From: an uncultured Bacteriovoracaceae bacterium | Lineage (GTDB): Bacteria > Bdellovibrionota > Bacteriovoracia > Bacteriovoracales > Bacteriovoracaceae | Assembly (NCBI GenBank): GCA_938017795.1 | Contig: CALIJZ010000027.1 | Span: 29,233 to 93,232, forward strand | DNA: 64,000 nt | Direction of reading: 5' to 3' | Shown: positions 24,865 through 34,222 of the stretch, one piece after another | How positions within the stretch are numbered: position 1 is the stretch's first letter | Layout of the letters: each line of letters opens with the position of its first letter | Notes under the pieces: model-generated | Seen by the model: the letters and a program-made list of their open reading frames with translations, nothing else | Told to the model about the DNA's origin: nothing | The model's database searches: none | Made by a program: the position numbers and the translations under genes

Positions 24865-27054
24865 ATGAGTCTTCAAAACACTAGAGAAATTACTAAGTCC
24901 CAAGTTTTTCAAAGAAAATCACTTCACAAAGAATTACCTAAAAATGCACAAGGAAAAATGCTCAAAGTAAGTCAGTATTTTGGGGAAAATGTTTTTCAAT
25001 TAAAAAATAATAGAAATTTTTCAGCTGATACTCAAAAAGAGATTTTAAGTGTTTTAGAAGGAACGAAAGCTCTTGATAAGAAGTTGGCTAAGCAAATTGC
25101 TGATGTCGTTCTTTCCTGGGCCCTTGAAAAAGGAGCTACTCATTTTTGTCACTGGTTTCAACCTCTTACAGGTTCGACGGCTGAAAAACATGATGCTTTC
25201 TTAACTTTAAAAGGTGATAGACCAATAGAGAAACTTAGTGCCTCTCAATTAATGCAAGGTGAACCAGATGCCTCATCTTTTCCAAATGGTGGATCAAGAA
25301 GTACTTTCGAAGCTAGGGGGTATACTTGTTGGGATTTAACTTCTCCAATTTTTATTAAAGAAAATACAAATGGTAAGACTCTTTGTATTCCAACTGCATT
25401 TATTTCTTATCACGGTGACGCATTAGATATTAAGACTCCTCTTTTAAGGTCAATGAGCTCACTAAGTGAAGCTGCAACAACTTTTTTAAATTTACTTGGA
25501 GTCAAAGAAGCAAAATCAGTAACTGCAAGTTGTGGTATTGAGCAAGAATATTTCTTAGTAGATAAAGCTTTTTATTATCAAAGAGAAGACCTCGTGATGA
25601 GTGGGCGAACTTTAGTTGGAAGCTTAACTCCTAAAAACCAACAATTAAGTGATCACTACTTTGGAACAATTCCTGAAAGAGTTCTCTCTTATATGCAAGA
25701 ATGTGAGATTGAATTATATAAATTAGGAATTCCGGCCAAGACAAGACATAACGAAGTTGCTCCTGGGCAATTTGAAATCGCTCCAATTTTTAGTGATGCA
25801 AACACTGCAGCTGATAATAATCAATTATTAATGGCTACTTTGAAATCAGTTGCTCAAAAACACGATTTTGTGTGTTTATTTCATGAAAAGCCTTTTGCTG
25901 ATATTAATGGAAGTGGGAAGCATTTAAATTGGTCACTTTCAGATAATAATGGAACAAATTTATTAGAACCAGGTTCTACACCACATGAGAATTATCGGTT
26001 TTTAGCAATGGTTGCGATTGTTTGTGAAGCAGTTAAGCGACATGCAGTTTCTTTAAGAGCTGCTATTGGAAGTCATAGTAACGATCATAGGTTAGGTGGA
26101 CACGAAGCACCTCCTTCGATTATTTCTGTATTTTTAGGAGCGACTGTAAAATCAATCTTAGATAAATACTTAACTGGAGATAATTATTCTCCAGAAGAAC
26201 AAACCATGATTAATACTGGAGCAGGACAGCTTGCTCAATTTTTACAAGATAATACAGATAGAAATAGAACATCACCTTTTGCTTTTACTGGAAATAAATT
26301 TGAATTTAGAGCAGTGGGGTCATCGGCCAATGTTGGTTTTCCGTTAACTGTTTTAAATGCAGCCGTTATAGATGTTTTAAAAGAGACTAATTTATTTATT
26401 CAAGAAAAGTTGAATGCTGGTTCAGATGTAAAAACTGTTTTAAAAGAGATTACAAAAAAGTGGTATGTGAGCTCACATGATGTTGTCTTTAATGGTGATG
26501 GTTATAGTGAAGATTGGGTGAAAGAAGCAAGCTCAAGAGGATTGCCAAATCTTAGAACAACTGTTGATGCTTTAATTGAATTCAATAAACCTGGAAATCA
26601 TCAACACTTATTTGATCTTGGAGTCTATAGACCTACGGAACTTGAAAGTCTTTATAATGTTAATCTTGAAAAATATAATACTTGTCGAGATATTGAACTA
26701 AGAACTCAAAAGAAAATGATTGATAGAACAATTAAGCCTTGCGCTTATCAATATAAAAAAGAACTTGCTGTTTTAATTAAAGATCTAAAGGAGCTTGGGA
26801 CCAGTTATGCTTCTGAAGAAAAAACACTAAATAAGGTCTCTTCAATACTTGATGAGTTGACTTCGGTCTGTGAAAAACTTGGACCATTTTTAAATACTGA
26901 CAATGAATCTGAAGAAAAACGTGGTGCCAATTATGCTAACGTAGGATTAGATTTAAGTGAAAAGGTGATAACTCTGGCTGGCGAGTTGGAGGATATAGTT
27001 CCTGATGCAAGCTGGACAATACCAACCTATTTTGACCTTCTTTTTATTAGATAG
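24865..27054 (+). CDS. glnN: glutamine synthetase type III
   Basis: ATP-dependent ligation of ammonia to glutamate. The 729-residue length and the GSIII-specific N-terminus (FGENVFQL) distinguish it from GSI (about 470). Visible landmarks: HFCHWFQPLTGSTAEKHD, NGGSRSTFEARGYT, ASCGIEQEYFLVD, TRHNEVAPGQFEIAP, ADINGSGKHLNWSLS and NRTSPFAFTGNKFEFRAVGS. All catalytic loops appear intact. GSIII is typical of Bacteroidetes, cyanobacteria and some delta-group bacteria. The stop is followed six bases later by a strong hairpin that overlaps the ribosome binding site of the next gene. Confidence 0.94.
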   Translation: MSLQNTREITKSQVFQRKSLHKELPKNAQGKMLKVSQYFGENVFQLKNNRNFSADTQKEILSVLEGTKALDKKLAKQIADVVLSWALEKGATHFCHWFQPLTGSTAEKHDAFLTLKGDRPIEKLSASQLMQGEPDASSFPNGGSRSTFEARGYTCWDLTSPIFIKENTNGKTLCIPTAFISYHGDALDIKTPLLRSMSSLSEAATTFLNLLGVKEAKSVTASCGIEQEYFLVDKAFYYQREDLVMSGRTLVGSLTPKNQQLSDHYFGTIPERVLSYMQECEIELYKLGIPAKTRHNEVAPGQFEIAPIFSDANTAADNNQLLMATLKSVAQKHDFVCLFHEKPFADINGSGKHLNWSLSDNNGTNLLEPGSTPHENYRFLAMVAIVCEAVKRHAVSLRAAIGSHSNDHRLGGHEAPPSIISVFLGATVKSILDKYLTGDNYSPEEQTMINTGAGQLAQFLQDNTDRNRTSPFAFTGNKFEFRAVGSSANVGFPLTVLNAAVIDVLKETNLFIQEKLNAGSDVKTVLKEITKKWYVSSHDVVFNGDGYSEDWVKEASSRGLPNLRTTVDALIEFNKPGNHQHLFDLGVYRPTELESLYNVNLEKYNTCRDIELRTQKKMIDRTIKPCAYQYKKELAVLIKDLKELGTSYASEEKTLNKVSSILDELTSVCEKLGPFLNTDNESEEKRGANYANVGLDLSEKVITLAGELEDIVPDASWTIPTYFDLLFIR

Positions 27055-27059
27055 GTTTT

Positions 27060-27097
27060 AGCATATCCTTAATAGATCAACTTATTAAGGATGTGCT
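27060..27097 (+). promoter_or_regulatory. 15-bp hairpin sequestering the downstream ribosome binding site
   Basis: AGCATATCCTTAATA (27060-27074) pairs with TATTAAGGATGTGCT (27083-27097) over 15 pairs with one G-U wobble and an eight-base loop. The right arm contains AAGGAT (27087-27092), the only Shine-Dalgarno-like sequence for the ATG at 27100. It is not followed by a U-tract. Either it blocks translation initiation of the next gene unless opened, or it is a U-less transcription terminator for glnN. Confidence 0.6.
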
Positions 27098-27099
27098 TT

Positions 27100-27714
27100 A
27101 TGAAGTATTTAATTATTCTAATATTTTCAATGAACATATTTGCAAGTGTTTCAAGCTGTAGGTGTTCAGATAACCCTGAATTAGATGAGAGTAAAATTGA
27201 GAAACTAAAGCTTTGGGTCGCTCCAGGCTTCACTCTAAGTGCCAGTAAGGAAGGTTCAAAAGCCGGAATTTCAACTATGATTGGTGGAGGATATTACTTT
27301 AATGGAGTCGTTGGAGTCACAAGTGGCGTTTCATTTATGCAAAGAGGTGCAACGGATCAACAAAGACAACTTAATGCTACATATTTAGATATTCCTTTAG
27401 GTTTTACTTTTATTAACGGAGGAAGTCTCGCTACTAACAGATTTACTCTTTTTAATATAGGAGCATTTTATTCATTACCTCTTTCAGGCTCTTCAGAAGG
27501 AATTCCAAATGTTCCAGCTGACTTTACACCCGATAGTTCTTTTGGCTTTTTCTTGGATGGGATTTTAAGCTTTCCAATTCCAGGAGATATTACATATGGG
27601 CTTTATAGTTCTGTTAAATTTAGTTTTAGTGATATGTTAAGTGTTGCTGATAATACTATTTTAAGAGCTAATAACTCTACGAATTATAGTTTTGGTCTTG
27701 CAATTGTTTTTTAG
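27100..27714 (+). CDS. small exported protein, probable outer-membrane beta-barrel
   Basis: A 204-residue protein with signal peptide MKYLIILIFSMNIFA. The next residues, SVSSCRCS, could also be read as a lipobox (VSSC), so a lipoprotein is possible. The mature part has alternating hydrophobic strands and many Gly/Ser/Tyr residues (TMIGGGYYFNGVVGVTSGVS) and ends in SFGLAIVF with a C-terminal Phe, the pattern of an OmpA/OmpW-size beta-barrel. The ATG at 27091 overlaps the Shine-Dalgarno sequence, so 27100 is preferred. No specific family recognised. Expression may be limited by the hairpin upstream. Confidence 0.7.
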   Translation: MKYLIILIFSMNIFASVSSCRCSDNPELDESKIEKLKLWVAPGFTLSASKEGSKAGISTMIGGGYYFNGVVGVTSGVSFMQRGATDQQRQLNATYLDIPLGFTFINGGSLATNRFTLFNIGAFYSLPLSGSSEGIPNVPADFTPDSSFGFFLDGILSFPIPGDITYGLYSSVKFSFSDMLSVADNTILRANNSTNYSFGLAIVF

Positions 27715-27877
27715 TTCCTGAAGAAAAAGAATTTATTTAAATAACTAAGCTGCATCAAATTTAAATCTACTTTTAGAAAATAAAAGAAAAAATAATCAAC
27801 TTAGACTTGACGGAACTTTAAATTTTTCATTACCTCATATCATATATTTTTAAACCTTTATCAAAAACGAGTAGAGA

Positions 27878-30433
27878 ATGAGTGCAAAGGGAATCAATTT
27901 AGTGATCGTCGAATCACCGACTAAAGCAAAAACAATTAAAAAGTTTCTTCCCAAAGATTACACAGTAATTGCCAGCATGGGGCATATCCGTGATCTTCCT
28001 CAAACTGCAGCAGATGTTCCGGCTAAGTATAAAAAAGAAGATTGGTCGAGACTTGGTATCAATGTAAAAAAAGATTTTGAGCCATTATATGTCGTTCCAA
28101 AATCTAAGAAAAAAGTAGTAACTGGTTTAAAAAAGCTCGTTAAGACTGCCAAAATTATCTACCTCGCGACCGATGAAGATAGAGAGGGAGAGAGTATTTC
28201 TTGGCATTTATTACAACTTTTTGATCCAAAAGTTCCTGTTAAGCGAATGGTTTTTCATGAGATTACAAAAAAAGCTATTACTGAAGCTCTAGAAAAAGTT
28301 AGAGATGTAGATCTTAATCTCGTAAAAGCTCAAGAAACAAGACGTATTGTAGATAGGCTTTATGGTTATACTTTATCGCCACTAGTATGGAAGAAAATTG
28401 CTTACGGATTATCAGCAGGGAGAGTGCAATCTCCAGGTCTTAAGATGATTGTGGAGCGAGAAAAAGAGCGAATGGTCTTTGTGAAGGCTGGTTATTGGTC
28501 AATTAAAGCTGATCTTTTAGTAAAAAAGAAACCTTTGGAAGCAAAACTTTCTCGAGTAGATGGAGTCAAAATTGCGATTGGAAAAGACTTTGATCAATTA
28601 ACTGGCAAGCTTATTAAACCTAAAGATATATTTTTAGTCGATGAAAAAAAAGCAAAATCAATTTCTAAAGAACTGGCCGCAGGTGATTGGATAGTAAAAA
28701 GTGTGGATGAAAGAGATACACATTCTAATCCAGCAAAACCATTTATTACTTCTTCACTTCAACAAGAAGGAAATAGAAAACTTGGAATGAGTGCTAGAGA
28801 AACAATGAGAACCGCTCAAAAATTATATGAAAACGGTTTGATCACTTATATGAGAACAGATTCACCAAATCTTTCAAATGAAGCGATTAAGGCAGCTAGA
28901 AAAAATATTGAAGATCTTTATGGTAAAGAATTTTTAAGCGATGAAGTGAGACAATATAAAGCAAAGACCAAAGGAGCTCAGGAGGCCCACGAAGCGATCA
29001 GGCCAGCTGGTAGTGAGTTTAAGCATCCAGATAAAATTGGAATGACTGGCAAAGAAAAGGCTCTCTATGATTTAATTTGGAAAAGAACAATGGCCTCTCA
29101 AATGAAGAAGGCCCATAAAAGATCCATGTCGATTAAAATTGAAAATGGAAAATACCTATTTACTGCTAATGGATCGAGAATTATCTTTCCTGGTTTCTTA
29201 AGAGCGTATGTTGAAGGGAGCGATGATCCTGATAAGGCATTAGATGATAGAGAAGTCATCCTTCCTGAGCTTAAAGCAAAAGATAAATTAACTCATTCTG
29301 ATATTTTACCTAATGCTCATGAAACAAAACCACCTGCAAGATTTACGGAAGCAAGTATTGTTCAGCGTTTAGAAAAAGAAGGAATAGGTAGACCATCTAC
29401 TTATGCAAGTATTATCGGAACGGTTCAAGAAAGAGGATATGTTAGAAAAGAAGGTTCGCAACTAATTCCAACTTATACAGGAATTGCTGTTATTCAATTA
29501 TTAGAAGATCACTTTGCTGACCTCGTTGATTATGGATACACGACGAAGCTTGAAGATGCTCTGGATGAAATCGCTGAAGGAAAGCAAGATTCTAGAAAGT
29601 ATTTAAAATCGTTCTACCTTGGTAAAAAAGGTTTAAGAGAACAAGTAGATAGTAAGGAAAAAGGTATTAAACCAGATGTTTCGAGGACTTTAAGACTTCC
29701 ACAAATTAAAGATATTATTGATATTAAAGTTGGTCGTTATGGGCCATATATTATTCAAAAAGTTGGGAAAGAAGAGGTTCATGCTTCTATTCCTGAGACA
29801 GTTGCACCAGCAGATCTTAGACCTGAAAATATTGATGAGTTAATTGAACTTTCAAAAAAAGGACCTGAGCCAATTGGTGTTCACCCTAAGACTAAAGAAA
29901 ATATTTATTGTCTCACAGGTAGATATGGAGCTTATGTTCAACAAGGTGAAAAAACGGAAGAAGTTCCTAAGCCAAGAAGAGCAAGTATTACAGCTCCACT
30001 AACACCCCAAACCATTACTCTTGAGCAAGCTTTAACATTATTAATTCTTCCAAGAGATCTTGGAGAGCATCCAGAAACAGGAAAAATGATTCAAGCAAAC
30101 TCTGGACGATTTGGACCCTATGTTGTTCATGATGGAGACTTTAGAAATATTAAAAAAGATACTTTTGATGTTTATAAAATTACGCTTGATGAAGCTTTAG
30201 CTATTATTGCTGAGCCAAAGGTTTCTTCCCGAGGAGCCAGTGTTTATAAAGAATTTAAACGTCACACTACGACTAATAAGAAGATCACTGTTTATGATGG
30301 GAAATATGGATTGTTCGTAAAATATGGGACGAAAAACATTGGCATTGCTGATGCTATGAGAAAGCCTGAAATCATTGATAAGTGGAAGCAAAAAGATGTT
30401 GAGAAGTTTATTAAGGACTCTGGGAAGGGGTAG
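27878..30433 (+). CDS. topA: DNA topoisomerase I (type IA)
   Basis: Relaxes negative supercoils. The Toprim domain begins LVIVESPTKAKTIKKFL and contains TDEDREGESISWHL; the active-site tyrosine is Tyr 324 in GLITYMRTDSPNLS. The central domain keeps PPARFTEASIVQRLEKEGIGR. The C-terminal 260 residues contain about four copies of a G-[RK]-[YF]-G-x-[YF] repeat (VGRYGPYI, GRYGAYVQQG, SGRFGPYVV, DGKYGLFVK) instead of the Cys4 zinc ribbons of E. coli TopA. This zinc-free C-terminus is known in several bacterial lineages. Length 851 residues. Confidence 0.95.
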   Translation: MSAKGINLVIVESPTKAKTIKKFLPKDYTVIASMGHIRDLPQTAADVPAKYKKEDWSRLGINVKKDFEPLYVVPKSKKKVVTGLKKLVKTAKIIYLATDEDREGESISWHLLQLFDPKVPVKRMVFHEITKKAITEALEKVRDVDLNLVKAQETRRIVDRLYGYTLSPLVWKKIAYGLSAGRVQSPGLKMIVEREKERMVFVKAGYWSIKADLLVKKKPLEAKLSRVDGVKIAIGKDFDQLTGKLIKPKDIFLVDEKKAKSISKELAAGDWIVKSVDERDTHSNPAKPFITSSLQQEGNRKLGMSARETMRTAQKLYENGLITYMRTDSPNLSNEAIKAARKNIEDLYGKEFLSDEVRQYKAKTKGAQEAHEAIRPAGSEFKHPDKIGMTGKEKALYDLIWKRTMASQMKKAHKRSMSIKIENGKYLFTANGSRIIFPGFLRAYVEGSDDPDKALDDREVILPELKAKDKLTHSDILPNAHETKPPARFTEASIVQRLEKEGIGRPSTYASIIGTVQERGYVRKEGSQLIPTYTGIAVIQLLEDHFADLVDYGYTTKLEDALDEIAEGKQDSRKYLKSFYLGKKGLREQVDSKEKGIKPDVSRTLRLPQIKDIIDIKVGRYGPYIIQKVGKEEVHASIPETVAPADLRPENIDELIELSKKGPEPIGVHPKTKENIYCLTGRYGAYVQQGEKTEEVPKPRRASITAPLTPQTITLEQALTLLILPRDLGEHPETGKMIQANSGRFGPYVVHDGDFRNIKKDTFDVYKITLDEALAIIAEPKVSSRGASVYKEFKRHTTTNKKITVYDGKYGLFVKYGTKNIGIADAMRKPEIIDKWKQKDVEKFIKDSGKG

Positions 30434-30440
30434 AGAGAAA

Positions 30441-30464
30441 ACAAAAAAGCTCAAGCTTGTTTGT
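30441..30464 (+). other. hairpin after topA, no U-tract
   Basis: Seven bases after the topA stop, ACAAA and AAGC pair with GCTT and TTTGT around a TCAA loop, with one mismatch. It is AT-rich and weaker than the other hairpins listed. There is no run of T after it. Confidence 0.3.
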
Positions 30465-30521
30465 ATCGAAATTCCTTCAAAAATGTTAAAATAAATCATA
30501 GTTTTTAATCATGGAGGAAAT

Positions 30522-30962
30522 ATGAAACTTATCATTGCGTGCTTATTTTTAGGCTTAGTATCTTGTGCAAGTCATCATCAAACTCAAGATAGACATGTTG
30601 CGAACTCAATACAAAAAATACAATTTAATTGTGAACCAGGTAATCTACCTGAATCTGAAAAAATATTTGAAATAGAAGTAAGCAATATGCAATTACATGC
30701 AACCGCAGGAGGCCAAGGGCTTTCTATGTCTGGTGATGCTTCAGTTTCTATTAGCGATAGTGCTCAAGAAGTTTTAGTGCTTCCTGTGAAAGGTCGCTAT
30801 TTTTTTGCGGAGTCTAAAGAAGCAAGAAAGAAATATATAATTGAGCTTGAAAATGGAGAAAGTTATGAATTCAGATCAACTCCAAACGATTGGTATCAAG
30901 TTACTTCTAAAACTTATCGAAGCGAACTATGTCAAAAAGTAAAAAATAAATCTAGAAGTTAA
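30522..30962 (+). CDS. hypothetical lipoprotein
   Basis: A 146-residue protein with an N-terminal signal and lipobox (MKLIIACLFLGLVSC, cysteine at residue 15), so probably lipid-anchored in the periplasm. The mature part contains two further cysteines (FNCEPGN and SELCQKV) that could form a disulphide and appears beta-rich. No family recognised. GGAGG lies upstream of the ATG. Its transcript probably ends at the U-tailed hairpin immediately downstream. Confidence 0.65.
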   Translation: MKLIIACLFLGLVSCASHHQTQDRHVANSIQKIQFNCEPGNLPESEKIFEIEVSNMQLHATAGGQGLSMSGDASVSISDSAQEVLVLPVKGRYFFAESKEARKKYIIELENGESYEFRSTPNDWYQVTSKTYRSELCQKVKNKSRS

Positions 30963-30984
30963 TTTTTCATAATACTAAATTGGT

Positions 30985-31026
30985 AGTAAGTCCTAAGCCA
31001 AGTCAGCTTGGGACTTACTTTTGATT
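30985..31026 (+). terminator. Rho-independent terminator
   Basis: AGTAAGTCC (30985-30993) pairs perfectly with GGACTTACT (31011-31019), with a further CAAG/CTTG inner stem, and is followed by a T-rich run (TTTTGATTTTT). This is the best textbook terminator on the forward strand and closes the transcript of the lipoprotein gene. Confidence 0.75.
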
Positions 31027-31206
31027 TTTCCACCTTCAATTTAATCAAAGTAAATTCTCAATATCCTAATATTCTTGGCACTATTTCAGCTTAAAATCGA
31101 AAAAATCGACTTATTTCGAAATCCCCATGCCTCTTCGTATAATTTATATAGATCAAGAATTGGGGAATTCAAGGTCTATTTATAAATGATTATTGGGGGC
31201 AAAATC

Positions 31207-31590
31207 ATGAAAGCAATAATTTTATCAGTACTTGTTCTAGGATCAATTCAAGCATTTTCAAAATCTGAAAGGATGTGTCTCACTCTTCGAGGGAAGCTCA
31301 AAAGAGCATGTTTGATTAAAGCAAAAAAAGAGTCGGTAAGATCAATTGCCAGTACCAAGAAGTTTAAAGTTAAGTCAGAAAACAAGTGTATTGGTAAAAC
31401 CTTAAGTTCAGGATATGTTGGGCATTGTGCCAATGGTTCAAAAGGCTTTTTTATTCTTGAAATTAATAAGAAACTTCATACTTTTAAAGGTGTAAAAAGA
31501 GGGGTTTATAAGAAGTTTTTGAGAGCAAAATCAAAGAAGAACTTTTATAAGAAATATATCCAAAATCGCTATCCAGTGATAAATTCATAG
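31207..31590 (+). CDS. small secreted basic protein
   Basis: A 127-residue protein that I do not recognise. The signal peptide is MKAIILSVLVLGSIQAFS; an ATG at 31186 would add seven residues, but GGGGG at 31194-31198 points to 31207. The mature protein is strongly basic (many Lys/Arg) with four cysteines: RMCLTLRGKLKRACLIKA and ENKCIGKTL...GHCANGS, suggesting two disulphides. Small, cationic, disulphide-bonded exported proteins can act on envelopes or nucleic acids, but that is speculation. It lies alone between a terminator and the rpmE promoter. Confidence 0.6.
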   Translation: MKAIILSVLVLGSIQAFSKSERMCLTLRGKLKRACLIKAKKESVRSIASTKKFKVKSENKCIGKTLSSGYVGHCANGSKGFFILEINKKLHTFKGVKRGVYKKFLRAKSKKNFYKKYIQNRYPVINS

Positions 31591-31625
31591 AAAATCACGA
31601 ATTTTTAACATAAAATCAGTGAATC

Positions 31626-31654
31626 TTGACAGAATTTAGCAGACTTTATATGCT
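31626..31654 (+). promoter_or_regulatory. sigma-70-type promoter of the L31 gene
   Basis: TTGACA (31626-31631), a 17-base spacer and TATGCT (31649-31654), placing the start point about 17 bases before the ATG at 31678. A perfect -35 and consensus spacing make this the most convincing promoter in the window. I see no Zur-type palindrome across it. Confidence 0.6.
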
Positions 31655-31677
31655 CTGCTTCCAAACGAGGATTTATT

Positions 31678-31926
31678 ATGAAAAAAGATATTCACCCAAA
31701 TTATAGAGACGTTGTTTATCAAGATATCTCTGCAAACTTTTCAATTATGACGAAATCAACAGTTGAGACTAAAGATACTGTTACTTGGGAAGATGGGAAA
31801 GAATACCCTTTATTTAAAGTAGATATCTCGAGTGCATCTCATCCATTCTATACTGGGAACCAGAAAGTTCTTGATACAGAAGGTAGAGTTGAGAAGTTCA
31901 AGAACAGATACAAGAAAAAGAAATAG
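31678..31926 (+). CDS. rpmE2: 50S ribosomal protein L31, type B (zinc-free)
   Basis: An 82-residue ribosomal protein beginning [16 protein letters not shown] and with [21 protein letters not shown], the L31 signature. The two CxxC zinc pairs of type A L31 are absent, and the protein has the type B insertion. In some bacteria type B is made only under zinc starvation through Zur; here the strong promoter and lack of a visible Zur box suggest that it is the constitutive copy. That is inference. GAGG precedes the ATG. Confidence 0.93.
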   Translation: MKKDIHPNYRDVVYQDISANFSIMTKSTVETKDTVTWEDGKEYPLFKVDISSASHPFYTGNQKVLDTEGRVEKFKNRYKKKK

Positions 31927-31956
31927 TTCTTATAAACAAAAACTCCATTATTATAT

Positions 31957-31993
31957 GACCAATCTATTTAGGATTTATTGTCCCTAGATTGTC
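31957..31993 (+). other. hairpin after the L31 gene, no U-tract
   Basis: GAC-AATCTA pairs with TAGATT-GTC (one bulged C), and an inner GGA/TCC stem closes a TTTATTG loop. It starts 30 bases after the L31 stop. No T-run follows. Confidence 0.4.
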
Positions 31994-32050
31994 ACACACT
32001 TATTAACCACTTAAAATTGATATATTGAATTCAAATGAAGGACGTATGTT

Positions 32051-34207
32051 ATGAATATCTTTAGACTCCTGATCTTAGGGGCCCTGTTTTGCTGTAACTC
32101 TACTTATAGTGAAAAATCTCAAGCAAAATCTGCAGCTAAAAATGCAACAAAATCATTAAGTGACAAAAAGCCAGGTAAGCTCACTAAAGAGGTACTTTTA
32201 GGAACAACTCTGAAAGGTATTCTTGAAAACATGCACTTTTCTAAAAAAGATTTAGGAAATGATGTTTCAAAAAAAGCTTTTGCTGAATATATAAAGCGTA
32301 TTGATTATGGAAAGCAATTCTTGTTAAAAAGTGATATTAACTCTCTTAAGCAGTATGAAAAATCAATAGATGATCAAATCGCCTCTGGTGATTTAACACT
32401 AATGCAGACTGCAGCAAAGATGCTCAAGTCTAGACAAGTAAGTGTTCAAAAATTTGTTTTTGAAAGATTAAAGAAACCTTTTAATCTAAATAACAACTTA
32501 AAATATGTAATTGATTCAGAAAAAAGAGAACATGCAAAAAGTCTAGAAGAGCTTAACCAAAGATGGGAGAAGATCCTTACTTTAGATATTTTAGAAAAAT
32601 ATAGTGAATATTTAAATGAACAAAATCCAGATCCTACTGACAAAGACTATAAGAAACTTTTAAAGAAAGTTCCTGCTAAGAAACTAACTCCAGCTCAACT
32701 TGAAAAGAAAGCACGTGAATCGACCACGAAGAGTTATACAAGAATTTTCAATCGATTAAAAAAAGAAAAAATGTCTGACGAGATGGATAAGTTCTTTAAC
32801 TCTGTAACAAAAATTTATGACCCTCATACTCACTACCTGATTCCTGATGATAAAGAAGAGTTTGATATTGAAATGAGTGGAAAGCTTGAAGGTATCGGAG
32901 CACTTTTACGAGAAGAAGGTTCATATATAAAAGTTGAACGAATCATTCCAGGATCAGCTTCTTGGAAAGGTAAAGAGTTAAAGGCTGAAGATATTATTCT
33001 TAAAGTAGGGCAAGGTGAAGCGGAACCGGTTGATGTTGTTGATATGGGATTAAAAGAAGCAGTTAAATTAATCAGAGGTAGAAAAGGCACAGAGGTTAGA
33101 CTAACAGTTAAGAAGCCCTCAGGCCTTAAGCAAGTCATTTCTATTATCAGAGATGTTGTAGAGGTTTCAGAAAGTTACGTAAAAGCTACTATCATCCAGA
33201 AAAAAGGTGATAAGAAAAAGTATGGATATATAAATATTCCTAAGTTTTATAGAGACTTCCAAGATAGATTTGGAAGAAATTGTACTGATGATACTAGAGT
33301 TGCTCTTAAGAAGTTAAAAGCCAAGAATGTTGATGGTGTTGTACTTGATCTTAGAAATAATGGTGGAGGAGCGTTAAAGGACTCTCAATATATTACAGGT
33401 CTATTTATTGAAAAAGGCCCTGTTGTTCAGGTTAAAAACCATGATGAAAAAGTAGAAGTTTTAAAAGATAAAGATCCTTCTATAGAGTTTGATAAACCTT
33501 TAATTGTTTTAATTAATCGATTCAGTGCTTCAGCTTCAGAGATTGTAGCTGCTGCTTTACAAGATTATAAAAGAGCAATCATTGTTGGTGGAGAATACTC
33601 TCATGGTAAAGGAACAGTTCAAGCAGTTGTAGATTTAGATAATTTTATCCCTCCAGTAGGTAGAAAATTTTCACCTTTTGGAGCTTTAAAAATTACTATT
33701 CAAAAGTTCTTTAGAGTAAATGGTTCATCAACTCAATATAAAGGTGTTACTCCTGATATTATTCTTCCAGATCTTTATGGTCACCTTGAATCAGGTGAGA
33801 GGCATTTGGACTATTCCCTTCCTTGGGCCAAGATTAAAGAAGTAGCTCATAAAGATTGGGATAAATTCTCTTATAATGTCGCAAAACTAAAAGCGAACTC
33901 TGCTAAAAGAATTGCTAAGGATAAGAAGTTTTCTAAAATTAAAAAGAGTATAAATTGGTTCAAGCAAAGAAAAGATATTAAGACAAAAGAATTGAATCTT
34001 AAAAAGTATTTAGCTGAAAAGAAGATGCTAAAAGCTAAATCTAAAGAGCTTGAGATTGATCAAATTGATAAGAATATCATCATCATTGATGTGGATAACT
34101 CAACGCTTGAAGAAGACAAAGAAAAGTTCAAAGAGTTCAAAGAATCTCTTCAAAAGGATCCTTTCATTGAGGAAACTTTAGCAATTTTTAAAGATATCTC
34201 TTCCTAA
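32051..34207 (+). CDS. prc: carboxy-terminal processing protease (Prc/Tsp, S41)
   Basis: A periplasmic serine protease that trims or degrades envelope proteins from the C-terminus. There is an N-terminal hydrophobic signal (about residues 1-20). The Tsp N-terminal helical domain contains YGKQFLLKSDINSL. A PDZ domain follows near residues 275-365 (IKVERIIPGSASWKGKELKA). The protease core has GVVLDLRNNGGGALK and the catalytic dyad Ser 494 in RFSASASEIVAAALQDY and Lys 520 in SHGKGTVQ. Length (718) is slightly above E. coli Tsp (682). In other bacteria Prc controls peptidoglycan hydrolases and lipoproteins. Confidence 0.93.
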   Translation: MNIFRLLILGALFCCNSTYSEKSQAKSAAKNATKSLSDKKPGKLTKEVLLGTTLKGILENMHFSKKDLGNDVSKKAFAEYIKRIDYGKQFLLKSDINSLKQYEKSIDDQIASGDLTLMQTAAKMLKSRQVSVQKFVFERLKKPFNLNNNLKYVIDSEKREHAKSLEELNQRWEKILTLDILEKYSEYLNEQNPDPTDKDYKKLLKKVPAKKLTPAQLEKKARESTTKSYTRIFNRLKKEKMSDEMDKFFNSVTKIYDPHTHYLIPDDKEEFDIEMSGKLEGIGALLREEGSYIKVERIIPGSASWKGKELKAEDIILKVGQGEAEPVDVVDMGLKEAVKLIRGRKGTEVRLTVKKPSGLKQVISIIRDVVEVSESYVKATIIQKKGDKKKYGYINIPKFYRDFQDRFGRNCTDDTRVALKKLKAKNVDGVVLDLRNNGGGALKDSQYITGLFIEKGPVVQVKNHDEKVEVLKDKDPSIEFDKPLIVLINRFSASASEIVAAALQDYKRAIIVGGEYSHGKGTVQAVVDLDNFIPPVGRKFSPFGALKITIQKFFRVNGSSTQYKGVTPDIILPDLYGHLESGERHLDYSLPWAKIKEVAHKDWDKFSYNVAKLKANSAKRIAKDKKFSKIKKSINWFKQRKDIKTKELNLKKYLAEKKMLKAKSKELEIDQIDKNIIIIDVDNSTLEEDKEKFKEFKESLQKDPFIEETLAIFKDISS

Positions 34208-34222
34208 ACTATTACTAAATGG

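Noticed and set aside
27807..27835. Promoter for topA (TTGACG with 17-base spacer)
   Set aside because: The matching -10 would be TTACCT, which is a poor fit; position uncertain, so not listed as a feature.
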